Shown here: positions 1-5,963 of the stretch, piece by piece
Layout of the letters: each line of letters opens with the position of its first letter
How positions within the stretch are numbered: the stretch's first letter is position 1
Assembly (NCBI GenBank): GCA_947175285.1
Contig: CAMWMM010000288.1
Location: forward strand, 1 to 6,556
DNA length: 6,556 bases
Source of the DNA: an uncultured Lachnospiraceae bacterium
GTDB taxonomy: Bacteria > Bacillota_A > Clostridia > Lachnospirales > Lachnospiraceae
Direction: 5' to 3'
Position numbers and translations under genes: made by a program
Notes under the pieces: generated by a model
Told to the model about the DNA's origin: nothing
Database searches by the model: none
What the model saw: only the letters and a program-made list of their open reading frames with translations

Positions 1-24
1 AATGAGCAAATACGAAGATTATGA
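1..24 (+). CDS. possible 3' end of an upstream gene (partial)
   Basis: Read from base 1, the frame gives NEQIRRL and then TGA at 22-24. That TGA overlaps the ATG of the next gene as ATGA, a common arrangement for translationally coupled genes in one operon. One other frame is blocked by a TGA at 3-5. The remaining frame stays open to a TAA at 98-100, which would be a much longer overlap. Seven codons are too few to identify a product. The call rests only on the stop/start overlap. Confidence 0.4.
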   Translation, partial: NEQIRRL

Positions 25-1724
25 GAACAAAGATGAAAAAATATACAAAGCTGGTTTATATTATCATTTTTGCAGTGCTTTTACTGCTGGTGTTATGTAA
101 ACTTATCTCCGGAACGAAAAACTCAAATATTGTGGAATTTATATCAGAAAAGCAAGTGACAGGGATAATCCGTGAAATAACCGGAGTCAGTCGACAGCAG
201 AAGAATGCAGATAGTAATGATGAGACCGGCAGTGAAATAGAACATCCGGAAGATGTGGAGAACGAATCGGAATCGGAAGAGGAACTGAGAAAGAGAGTCT
301 GGGAAAGTGTCAAGGCTATTGATTTTTCAGCCGAAGTGCATCCCGTCAATACAGAGGTATATAACTCCGAAATGGACAGGGAATATAAGGACGCTTTTTT
401 ACAGATGCTTTTTAACCAGATTCCTATACAGTATGAGGAGCAGGGGGAGATATATTATAGGAAAAGTGACAAGTGTTTTGATGACTTAGATGATGAGGAA
501 TATGTATGTGCTATCAAGAATCCGAATTTTCGGTATCACTATATGGATTTTGATGGAGATGGATTGCCGGAGTTGATTGTACGCCCTGAGAGTTGGGATG
601 TACATTTTGGAGGACCCCATATTTTCAAATATAACCCGGATGATAAAAAAGTATACAATTTTGGGGATGAACATCGCTGGAGTGCATGGGAATTGTTAGG
701 TTCCGGTAAGTTGTATTATACCGATTCGACTGTAGCAACACTCTGGTATGGATATCAGGAAATCAATGCCTCCGGTGAGCAGACTAAAGAGATATGCTTT
801 ACAGTTTTTTCTGGTTATGGTTATGATGAATATGAAGTTTCCGTAGATTATTCACAGGATGTAACGCTCAGCGAAGATGAGTGGAATGAGATAACACGGG
901 AATATTTTGAAGCTATAGATAATGCGCCTGCAGGCATGACATTTGAAGAACTTTTCGGGGATGTTGAATATCCATATAATAATGGAAAAGATATTGTATT
1001 AGAAGATGAAGTCTATCTACAGGAAAAAGAACTTGATATGGAGGCTAGAATTGGAGGAACTGTTGAAGTTCATTATCCACAGATAAAAAAGTCTTTTTTG
1101 ACGGATGCAATGAGTGAGCAGATGAATTTACTGATAAGAGACACGGCATTTTCTTTTTTTGATGACTTAGACGAAATCACATATGAGGAAGCGATAAGCC
1201 GGATAGAAGAAGAGATGAAAACGGGTATTTGTGATGTGAAGATTACATATGAAGTGCTGCAATGTACGGATGAATGTTTAAGTATTATTTTTTCCGTAAG
1301 TGCAAGTAATGGTTTTCGGGTGTACAGATCACAGTATCTGGCGACTATTGATATAGATACCGGTCAGTATATACATTTTTCTGACATAATGGATATGGAG
1401 GAATTAACACAAATTTTACAATCCGATTATTATGAAGTATATACTGGTACGCATGCGTTTCTGAAAGAAGAGGATGTGCATGAACCGGACATGTTAGATG
1501 AGTGTATTAATGATTTCGAAAACAATATAAACGGTTTGGATTTGTATCAGGGGATGATAATAGAGAATCCCGATGTTGATTCACACTATGATAGATTTAG
1601 CAGTCAGAATATAGGAGTGGATAACGAATATCTATATATTCTACTAAGAAATAGTGAGGCTTTGGATGGCTATTTTATTTTCCGTATTCCGAGACAGTAT
1701 GTTCCGAAGTTTCCTATAAGATAA
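21..1724 (+). CDS. membrane-anchored extracytoplasmic protein with acidic D-x-D-x-D-G loop and DUF4163/DUF3298-like C-terminus
   Basis: This is a 567-residue protein of unknown function. Residues 1-10 are basic and are followed by one hydrophobic segment at about 11-29 (LVYIIIFAVLLLLVLCKLI) with no obvious cleavage site, so it is probably anchored N-in with the rest outside. A Glu/Asp/Ser-rich linker spans about 60-95. Residues 176-187 read DFDGDGLPELIV, an EF-hand- or FG-GAP-like acidic loop that often occurs in secreted Clostridia proteins. From about 345 to 562 the sequence resembles the DUF4163/DUF3298 region known from RsiV and PdaC: VEVHYPQIK at 348-356, then IDIDTGQYIHFSDIM at about 443-457. 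Family assignment is from memory of the pattern and needs a profile search. The ATG at 21 overlaps a TGA; an in-frame ATG at 33 is possible, and neither has a strong ribosome site. It lies 22 bases before a lipoprotein gene, probably in the same operon. No catalytic residues were recognised. Confidence 0.85.
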   Translation: MRTKMKKYTKLVYIIIFAVLLLLVLCKLISGTKNSNIVEFISEKQVTGIIREITGVSRQQKNADSNDETGSEIEHPEDVENESESEEELRKRVWESVKAIDFSAEVHPVNTEVYNSEMDREYKDAFLQMLFNQIPIQYEEQGEIYYRKSDKCFDDLDDEEYVCAIKNPNFRYHYMDFDGDGLPELIVRPESWDVHFGGPHIFKYNPDDKKVYNFGDEHRWSAWELLGSGKLYYTDSTVATLWYGYQEINASGEQTKEICFTVFSGYGYDEYEVSVDYSQDVTLSEDEWNEITREYFEAIDNAPAGMTFEELFGDVEYPYNNGKDIVLEDEVYLQEKELDMEARIGGTVEVHYPQIKKSFLTDAMSEQMNLLIRDTAFSFFDDLDEITYEEAISRIEEEMKTGICDVKITYEVLQCTDECLSIIFSVSASNGFRVYRSQYLATIDIDTGQYIHFSDIMDMEELTQILQSDYYEVYTGTHAFLKEEDVHEPDMLDECINDFENNINGLDLYQGMIIENPDVDSHYDRFSSQNIGVDNEYLYILLRNSEALDGYFIFRIPRQYVPKFPIR

Positions 1725-1734
1725 AGCAATGAAA

Positions 1735-1740
1735 AGAGGA
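1735..1740 (+). promoter_or_regulatory. ribosome binding site AGAGGA deciding the lipoprotein start
   Basis: AGAGGA ends six bases before the ATG at 1747. It lies inside the reading frame that would begin at the earlier ATG at 1729, so it favours 1747. Starting there also gives a normal signal peptide beginning MKKK. Confidence 0.75.
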
Positions 1741-1746
1741 CCAATT

Positions 1747-2985
1747 ATGAAAAAGAAAAGCGTAATATGTATGCTTATGGCAGCAGCAGTTCTTCTGTCA
1801 ACTGCCTGCGGAAAAACAGAAGATGACAACAGGATGGTAATTACGGAACCTGTAGTAGAAAAGGTAGAAGTAAATCCGGATGTGGAGGGAAAAAGTGCAG
1901 CAGGAGAAACATCATCTGCACAAGGGGAAGCACCTACAGCCGATGCCGGAGATAACAGAGAAGAGACGGAACCCGAAATCAATGCAGAAACAGCAGCCAT
2001 AAAAGAGAAGTTCGGAGAAAACTGCATTGCGCAGCAGACTTTTGAAGTGGAACTCAGTGAATATGAGGGAAAAGTTTATTTTGTTCCCCTTGCGCCTACA
2101 GAGGATGGGCAGGTCTTTCACATGCAGATTGTACGTGGTGAGGAAGTGCTTACTAATTTTGAGGGCTATGTTCCGGATGAAGTGATTGGAAAGTCCTTTG
2201 ACAGTTTGGACGCCGTATCTTTTTTTGATATCAACTATGACGGCGATACGGATATCATATTGATTGAGACATACGGAGGCGTCAGTTTCGCGGCAGTTTA
2301 TTACGGTCATAGTGAAGGTATCTCTGACATGGCAAGTTTCTTTCCGAGTGAAGAGTTGTCCGAAAAATTATCCGCATCTGTTGAGGAACTGTCGGTTTCC
2401 GGAATCCGAAGTTTTCTGTCAGACGGTAAACGGAACGGGGAATTTACGGATTACAGGGAAGCATATGAGGCGGTTATGAAATTCAGCGATTTGGATAATG
2501 AGGAACAGGGATATGATTTGATTTACTTTGATGAGGATGATATTCCTGAATTAACCGTAGGGCGCAGCGGATATTATATCAGTATGTATACATATGATGA
2601 CGGAATGGTGTATCAGGTGATGGATCACTGGGGATATGGTGCAATGGGCAATGCCGGATATGAGTATTCTCAGAAAAAGAACAGCCTGCGTAATTATAAT
2701 GCTGATTATGCCGGAGCGATTCTTTATACTACTTATATGAAAATGAGTGCACAGCATACGATGGAAAGTATCGTAGAGATAGTCTTCTATAATTTTGATG
2801 ACGTGAATCAAAACGGAATACCTGATGAGGACGAAGAGGGGTCCATAGGTTATTACGGAGTAAGTTATATTGATGGAAAAGAAGTTTCACGGGAAGAGTG
2901 TGAAAGCTATGATATCGGTGGGTATCAGTACATGGAAACAGATAAGAGCATTGAGGAAGTAAAAGGGTTATTATATGCAAAATAA
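1747..2985 (+). CDS. predicted lipoprotein with repeated acidic (possibly Ca2+-binding) loops
   Basis: This is a 412-residue exported lipoprotein of unknown function. The N-terminus MKKKSVICMLMAAAVLLSTACGK is a lipoprotein signal; Cys21 is the likely lipidated residue, with Ser at -3, a slightly unusual lipobox. An acidic, Ala/Glu-rich linker (about 23-85) follows and would tether the folded part away from the membrane. Three D-rich loops are visible: DINYDGDTDIIL at 161-172 (D-x-N-x-D-G-x-x-D), YFDEDDIPELTVG at 260-272, and DVNQNGIPDEDE at 352-363, which resembles a thrombospondin-3 or dockerin-type calcium loop. Residues 161-190 look like an FG-GAP/VCBS-type strand-loop. The gene follows the membrane-anchored gene by 22 bases, and both proteins carry the same loop style, so they probably share an operon and a role at the cell surface. 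The TAA is at 2983-2985. A substrate-binding or sensory role is possible but not shown. Confidence 0.85.
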   Translation: MKKKSVICMLMAAAVLLSTACGKTEDDNRMVITEPVVEKVEVNPDVEGKSAAGETSSAQGEAPTADAGDNREETEPEINAETAAIKEKFGENCIAQQTFEVELSEYEGKVYFVPLAPTEDGQVFHMQIVRGEEVLTNFEGYVPDEVIGKSFDSLDAVSFFDINYDGDTDIILIETYGGVSFAAVYYGHSEGISDMASFFPSEELSEKLSASVEELSVSGIRSFLSDGKRNGEFTDYREAYEAVMKFSDLDNEEQGYDLIYFDEDDIPELTVGRSGYYISMYTYDDGMVYQVMDHWGYGAMGNAGYEYSQKKNSLRNYNADYAGAILYTTYMKMSAQHTMESIVEIVFYNFDDVNQNGIPDEDEEGSIGYYGVSYIDGKEVSREECESYDIGGYQYMETDKSIEEVKGLLYAK

Positions 2986-2986
2986 T

Positions 2987-3017
2987 TCCGCTAAGACAAC
3001 GTGAAGTCCGCTTGACA
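2987..3017. repeat. short direct repeat TCCGCT-n(1-2)-GACA, 20 bp apart
   Basis: TCCGCTAAGACA at 2987-2998 and TCCGCTTGACA at 3007-3017 start exactly 20 bp apart, close to two helical turns. The second copy overlaps the -35 box of the kinase promoter, which would suit a dimeric activator or repressor. The two copies differ by one inserted base, and such short repeats can arise by chance. Confidence 0.3.
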
Positions 3018-3040
3018 TAAGCATTTCTGCTTGCTAGAAT
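3012..3040 (+). promoter_or_regulatory. sigma-A type promoter of the hybrid kinase gene
   Basis: The -35 box TTGACA (3012-3017) is perfect. The -10 box TAGAAT (3035-3040) matches 5 of 6 consensus bases. The spacer is 17 bp, the optimum. Transcription would start near 3047 and leave a leader of about 66 bases before the ATG at 3113. This places the kinase in its own transcription unit, although there is no terminator after the lipoprotein gene, so read-through could also occur. Confidence 0.75.
3019..3032. repeat. inverted repeat AAGCA-TTTC-TGCTT within the promoter spacer
   Basis: Two perfect 5-base arms separated by four bases sit entirely between the -35 and -10 boxes of the kinase promoter. 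The position would suit a repressor site, but the arms are short. It lies upstream of the expected transcript start, so it is not an RNA hairpin of the kinase message. Confidence 0.3.
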
Positions 3041-3098
3041 AGTATCGTAGATTTTTGCGGTTTATATTCAAAAAAGATATGGTTACATAAGAAAGTGC

Positions 3099-3105
3099 AG
3101 GGGGG
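3099..3105 (+). promoter_or_regulatory. ribosome binding site AGGGGGG deciding the kinase start
   Basis: This G-rich run can pair with the CCUCC of 16S rRNA using one G-U pair and ends seven bases before the ATG at 3113. It lies within the first codons of the longer frame that would start at the GTG at 3095, which argues against that GTG. Confidence 0.65.
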
Positions 3106-3112
3106 AAAGGCT

Positions 3113-5836
3113 ATGTACCATTGCCATATTCAATTCTATATTGCTGGACGTCAGTGCAGAGCATTTGAAATTATCAGAGAAATGCCTGCACTGGAACATT
3201 TTACACATCAATTTGAGCAGAGCAGCGTGATAGAGACTGCATCAGTTAAAAATGCGGATGTCATCATCGCTAATCTGGAGGATATGGATGTAAAGGAAGC
3301 GTTACGTCTGCTTTGTCCGGATGAAAATGAGAAAAAGCAGATTATTCTGCTTGCAGACAGTTCGCGGATTGCACTTCTTACAGGAAATTTTCAGAAAATT
3401 CAGGATATATGGACAATGCCCATGACGGATGAAGAAATACGATTCCGTTTTTTGAAATGGCAGCAGACTTACAAGATGGGCGTAGATTACTGGCAGACCA
3501 ACCAGTATTTGGAATCCACAATCAATCATATTCCGAACCTTATCTGGTATAAGGATAAAGACGGTATCCATGAAAAAGTAAACGACAGCTTTTGTAAAAC
3601 CGTAAATAAAACCAAAGAACAGGTAGAGGGACGCGGTCATGCCTATATTTGGGACGTAGAAGAAGATGACCCTGCCTGTATTGAGTCGGAACAGGAGGTT
3701 ATGACGAAGAAAGAGACATGTGTCTCTGAAGAAATTATTAAGACCGGCGACGGCATGAGAACACTTACGACCTATAAATCCCCGTTGTATGATTATGACG
3801 GAAGCGTTATGGGAACTGTGGGTGTGGCAATCGATATTACACAGGAACGTGCTTACGAAGAAGAAATTACGAAAAAAAACCAATCACTGGAGACAATTTT
3901 TACGACGATAGACTGCGGCGTTATACGGCATACGGTAGATGGTATGCGTGTCTTGAGTATTAACCGGGCGGCGCTTGGGATTTTAGGATATGATTCCTAT
4001 GAGGAATTGATGGCAGACGGGTTTAAATGGGTAGCGGCCTCTGTTGTGGATGAAGATAAGGAAATGCTGCAGGAACGTATGCGGACACTGCAAAAAGAGG
4101 GTGACAGTGTCAGCGTAGAGTATCGTGTTAAACGCAAAAACGGAGAAATACTGCATGTCATGGGGAATGTCAAACTCCTAATGGAAAACGGAGAATTGAT
4201 ATATCAACGTTTTCTTTTGGATTGCACGGCACAGAAGCTGCAGGAAAAGCAGAATGAAAGACATCATAAAGAGTTGATTCATGCATTGGGCATTGATTAC
4301 AATCTGATATTCTTTTTTGACCTTGATACGAATGTCGGAATGCTGCTTCGGAATGATGACAGTCATGTACATAATTCTTTTTTTGCTGGGGAAATATTGC
4401 TGTCAGAGAGTATGGAACGCTATATTTCCGAATATGTATATGAAGAAGACAGAGAAATGCTCCGGCAGGCGTTATCGCCAGAAACAATGAAAGAGAAACT
4501 GTCGGAAAAGAAAATGAATTATGTAAACTACCGTGTGATACAGGAAAGTAAACTGGCTTATTTTCAAATGAAAGCAGTCAGTACTGGAACAGAGGGGGGA
4601 AGTAACGGCATTGTTTTAGGTGTGCGCAGCGTGAACGAAGAAATGCGCAGAGAGATGGAACAGAAAACTTTGCTTGAAGATGCACTTATGAGGGCGAATA
4701 AAGCAAGTGAGGCTAAGAGTGCATTCCTTTCTAATATGTCACACGATATTCGTACGCCGATGAATGCGATTGTTGGCTTTACGAATCTTGCCATTGCTCA
4801 TATGGATAATAGGGAGCAGGTGGAGGAATATCTTAAAAAGATTATGACATCGGGTAATCATCTGTTGAATCTGATTAATGATGTTCTGGATATGAGCCAT
4901 ATTGAAAGTGGTAAGGTACAGTTGGAAGAGAAACCATGTAATCTGCCGGATATTGTAAACGGACTGCGAAATATTTTACAGGCCGATGTCAATGCCAAAC
5001 AGATTGATTTGCAGATAGATACTACGAATGTGCGGAATGAGAATATCTGCTGTGATAAGTTAAGACTTAATCAGGTGCTTTTGAATCTGCTTAGCAATTC
5101 CGTTAAGTACACGCAAGCAGGCGGCACGGTCAGTTTACGGATTACGGAAAAATCCGGTATGTCGGCGGATTGTGCAGTCTATGAATTTTATATTAAAGAT
5201 AACGGTATCGGCATGAGCCAGGAATTTGTGAAACATATTTTTGAGCCGTTTGAGAGGGAAAAGACATCCACAATCAGCGGAATTCAGGGAACCGGTCTCG
5301 GAATGGCAATTACGAAAAATATCGTGGATATGATGAACGGCACAATTACTGTCAAAAGTAAGCAGGGTGAAGGTTCGGAATTTACGGTTATCTTTACATT
5401 CCGGCTGCATGCCGGAACAAAGGAAAAAGATGTGGCCAAGAAAAAAGGCGGACGTCATACGGGGCGTATTTTACTGGCGGAGGATGTAGAACTCAATCAG
5501 GAAATTGCTGTGGCAATTCTGGAAGATGCAGGATTTTCAACAGAAGTTGCCTCGAATGGGCAGATAGCTGTGGAAATGTTGGCAAAATCAGAACCGGGTT
5601 ACTATCAGGCAGTGCTTATGGATGTCCAGATGCCGGTAATGGGCGGCTATGAAGCAACGAAACAAATCCGGGAACTGGAAAATAAGGAACTGGCTAAGAT
5701 ACCGATTATTGCTATGACGGCGAACGCTTTTGAAGAAGATAAGCAAGAGGCTTTAAAATGCGGTATGAACGGACATATTGCAAAGCCGATTGATATTCAA
5801 AATTTATTTGAAACACTGGATGCCGTATTGTCATAA
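3113..5836 (+). CDS. cytosolic hybrid sensor histidine kinase (receiver-like, 3 PAS, HisKA, HATPase, receiver)
   Basis: This 907-residue kinase has no membrane segment and so should sense a cytosolic signal. Domains in order: a receiver-like N-terminus (about 1-118), where Asn54 stands in the phospho-Asp region and T-M-P (101-103) replaces the usual K-P; PAS 1 (about 133-244, ending AIDITQ); PAS 2 (about 256-375); a PAS-like domain (about 387-508); a helical linker; HisKA with the H-box NMSHDIRTPMNAI, phospho-accepting His544; HATPase with N-box N653QVLLNLLSN662, D696NGIGM, the F-box IFEPFERE and GTGLGMAI from Gly726; and a C-terminal receiver (about 785-905) with Glu790/Asp791, phospho-acceptor Asp837 (VLMDVQMPVMGG), Thr869 and Lys891. 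All kinase and receiver residues are present, so it should autophosphorylate and pass phosphate from His544 to Asp837. No Hpt domain is visible here, so any onward relay needs a partner encoded elsewhere. The ligand of the PAS domains cannot be read from the sequence. It has its own promoter. Confidence 0.95.
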   Translation: MYHCHIQFYIAGRQCRAFEIIREMPALEHFTHQFEQSSVIETASVKNADVIIANLEDMDVKEALRLLCPDENEKKQIILLADSSRIALLTGNFQKIQDIWTMPMTDEEIRFRFLKWQQTYKMGVDYWQTNQYLESTINHIPNLIWYKDKDGIHEKVNDSFCKTVNKTKEQVEGRGHAYIWDVEEDDPACIESEQEVMTKKETCVSEEIIKTGDGMRTLTTYKSPLYDYDGSVMGTVGVAIDITQERAYEEEITKKNQSLETIFTTIDCGVIRHTVDGMRVLSINRAALGILGYDSYEELMADGFKWVAASVVDEDKEMLQERMRTLQKEGDSVSVEYRVKRKNGEILHVMGNVKLLMENGELIYQRFLLDCTAQKLQEKQNERHHKELIHALGIDYNLIFFFDLDTNVGMLLRNDDSHVHNSFFAGEILLSESMERYISEYVYEEDREMLRQALSPETMKEKLSEKKMNYVNYRVIQESKLAYFQMKAVSTGTEGGSNGIVLGVRSVNEEMRREMEQKTLLEDALMRANKASEAKSAFLSNMSHDIRTPMNAIVGFTNLAIAHMDNREQVEEYLKKIMTSGNHLLNLINDVLDMSHIESGKVQLEEKPCNLPDIVNGLRNILQADVNAKQIDLQIDTTNVRNENICCDKLRLNQVLLNLLSNSVKYTQAGGTVSLRITEKSGMSADCAVYEFYIKDNGIGMSQEFVKHIFEPFEREKTSTISGIQGTGLGMAITKNIVDMMNGTITVKSKQGEGSEFTVIFTFRLHAGTKEKDVAKKKGGRHTGRILLAEDVELNQEIAVAILEDAGFSTEVASNGQIAVEMLAKSEPGYYQAVLMDVQMPVMGGYEATKQIRELENKELAKIPIIAMTANAFEEDKQEALKCGMNGHIAKPIDIQNLFETLDAVLS

Positions 5837-5842
5837 TTTTCT

Positions 5843-5859
5843 CTGCTTTATTTAAGCAG
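5843..5859 (+). terminator. weak hairpin after the kinase gene, possible terminator
   Basis: CTGCTT (5843-5848), a TATTT loop and AAGCAG (5854-5859) form a perfect 6-bp stem seven bases after the kinase stop codon. The stem is short with half G/C pairs, and it is followed by TTATAG, not a run of T. It may slow or partly stop transcription but is not a convincing intrinsic terminator. Confidence 0.35.
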
Positions 5860-5860
5860 T

Positions 5861-5877
5861 TATAGTTGACAACTATA
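5861..5877. promoter_or_regulatory. palindromic operator-like site TATAGTTG-A-CAACTATA
   Basis: Two perfect 8-base arms flank a single central A. The right half supplies most of the -35 box TTGACA (5866-5871) of a candidate promoter for the downstream regulator gene. With a one-base centre it suits a dimeric DNA-binding protein better than an RNA hairpin. The size and AT-rich form resemble sites of MarR-type repressors, but no such repressor is encoded in the window, so the binder is unknown. Confidence 0.55.
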
Positions 5878-5895
5878 GTGCAATAGTGTTATGTT
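5866..5895 (+). promoter_or_regulatory. upstream candidate promoter (P1) of the receiver/HD-GYP gene
   Basis: TTGACA (5866-5871) is followed after 18 bp by TATGTT (5890-5895, 4 of 6 consensus). An extended -10 TG sits one base before it (5887-5888). Transcription would start near 5902. The -35 box is embedded in the palindrome, so a bound protein there would block RNA polymerase. Confidence 0.5.
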
Positions 5896-5905
5896 AATGA
5901 TAGTG
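5875..5905 (+). repeat. three copies of ATAGTG
   Basis: ATAGTG occurs at 5875-5880, 5883-5888 and 5900-5905, within 31 bases. The first copy overlaps the right arm of the palindrome. The spacings (8 and 17 bp) are not a regular helical phase. They could be extra half-sites for the same regulator or chance in AT-rich DNA. Confidence 0.3.
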
Positions 5906-5909
5906 AATT

Positions 5910-5938
5910 TTGACAAAAAAGTGACAGGTTATTAAAAT
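5910..5938 (+). promoter_or_regulatory. downstream candidate promoter (P2) of the receiver/HD-GYP gene
   Basis: TTGACA (5910-5915), a 17-bp spacer and TAAAAT (5933-5938, 5 of 6 consensus) form a strong sigma-A match. Transcription would begin near 5945, only about 19 bases before the likely ATG at 5964, giving a very short leader that starts at the AAGGAG ribosome site. By sequence it matches consensus better than P1, and it lies outside the palindrome. Confidence 0.55.
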
Positions 5939-5945
5939 AATGATT

Positions 5946-5951
5946 AAGGAG
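5946..5951 (+). promoter_or_regulatory. ribosome binding site AAGGAG for the regulator gene
   Basis: AAGGAG is the best Shine-Dalgarno match here. It directly abuts the in-frame ATG at 5952, too close to serve it, and is 12 bases before the ATG at 5964, somewhat long. A second GGAG (5957-5960) is only three bases from 5964. The in-frame ATG at 5940 has only a weak ACAGG upstream. Confidence 0.5.
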
Positions 5952-5963
5952 ATGCCGGAGATT

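Noticed and set aside
2..100. Small 32-codon frame beginning with the ATG at base 2
   Set aside because: It overlaps the start of the membrane-protein gene in another frame, has no visible ribosome site because of the window edge, and its product resembles nothing recognisable.
1729..1746. ATG at 1729 as the lipoprotein start
   Set aside because: No ribosome site precedes it, and AGAGGA at 1735-1740 is correctly spaced for the ATG at 1747, which also gives a standard signal peptide.
1912..2310. 132-codon minus-strand frame, and the overlapping frame at 1644-2027
   Set aside because: Both are antisense to the lipoprotein gene. The Ser-rich translation of one mirrors the Glu/Ala-rich linker on the other strand. 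Neither has a convincing domain.
3095..3112. GTG at 3095 as the kinase start
   Set aside because: It would put the G-rich ribosome site inside the coding sequence and has no site of its own upstream. The ATG at 3113 is well spaced from that site.
2986..3112. Riboswitch, small RNA or terminator in the gap before the kinase
   Set aside because: The predicted leader is only about 66 bases with no strong stem-loop, and no G/C-rich stem followed by a T run is present after the lipoprotein gene.
3302..3883. 193-codon open frame on the minus strand
   Set aside because: It lies wholly inside the kinase gene, opposite conserved PAS sequence, and its translation is rich in Phe, Cys and His with no recognisable domain. 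It is a shadow of the coding strand.
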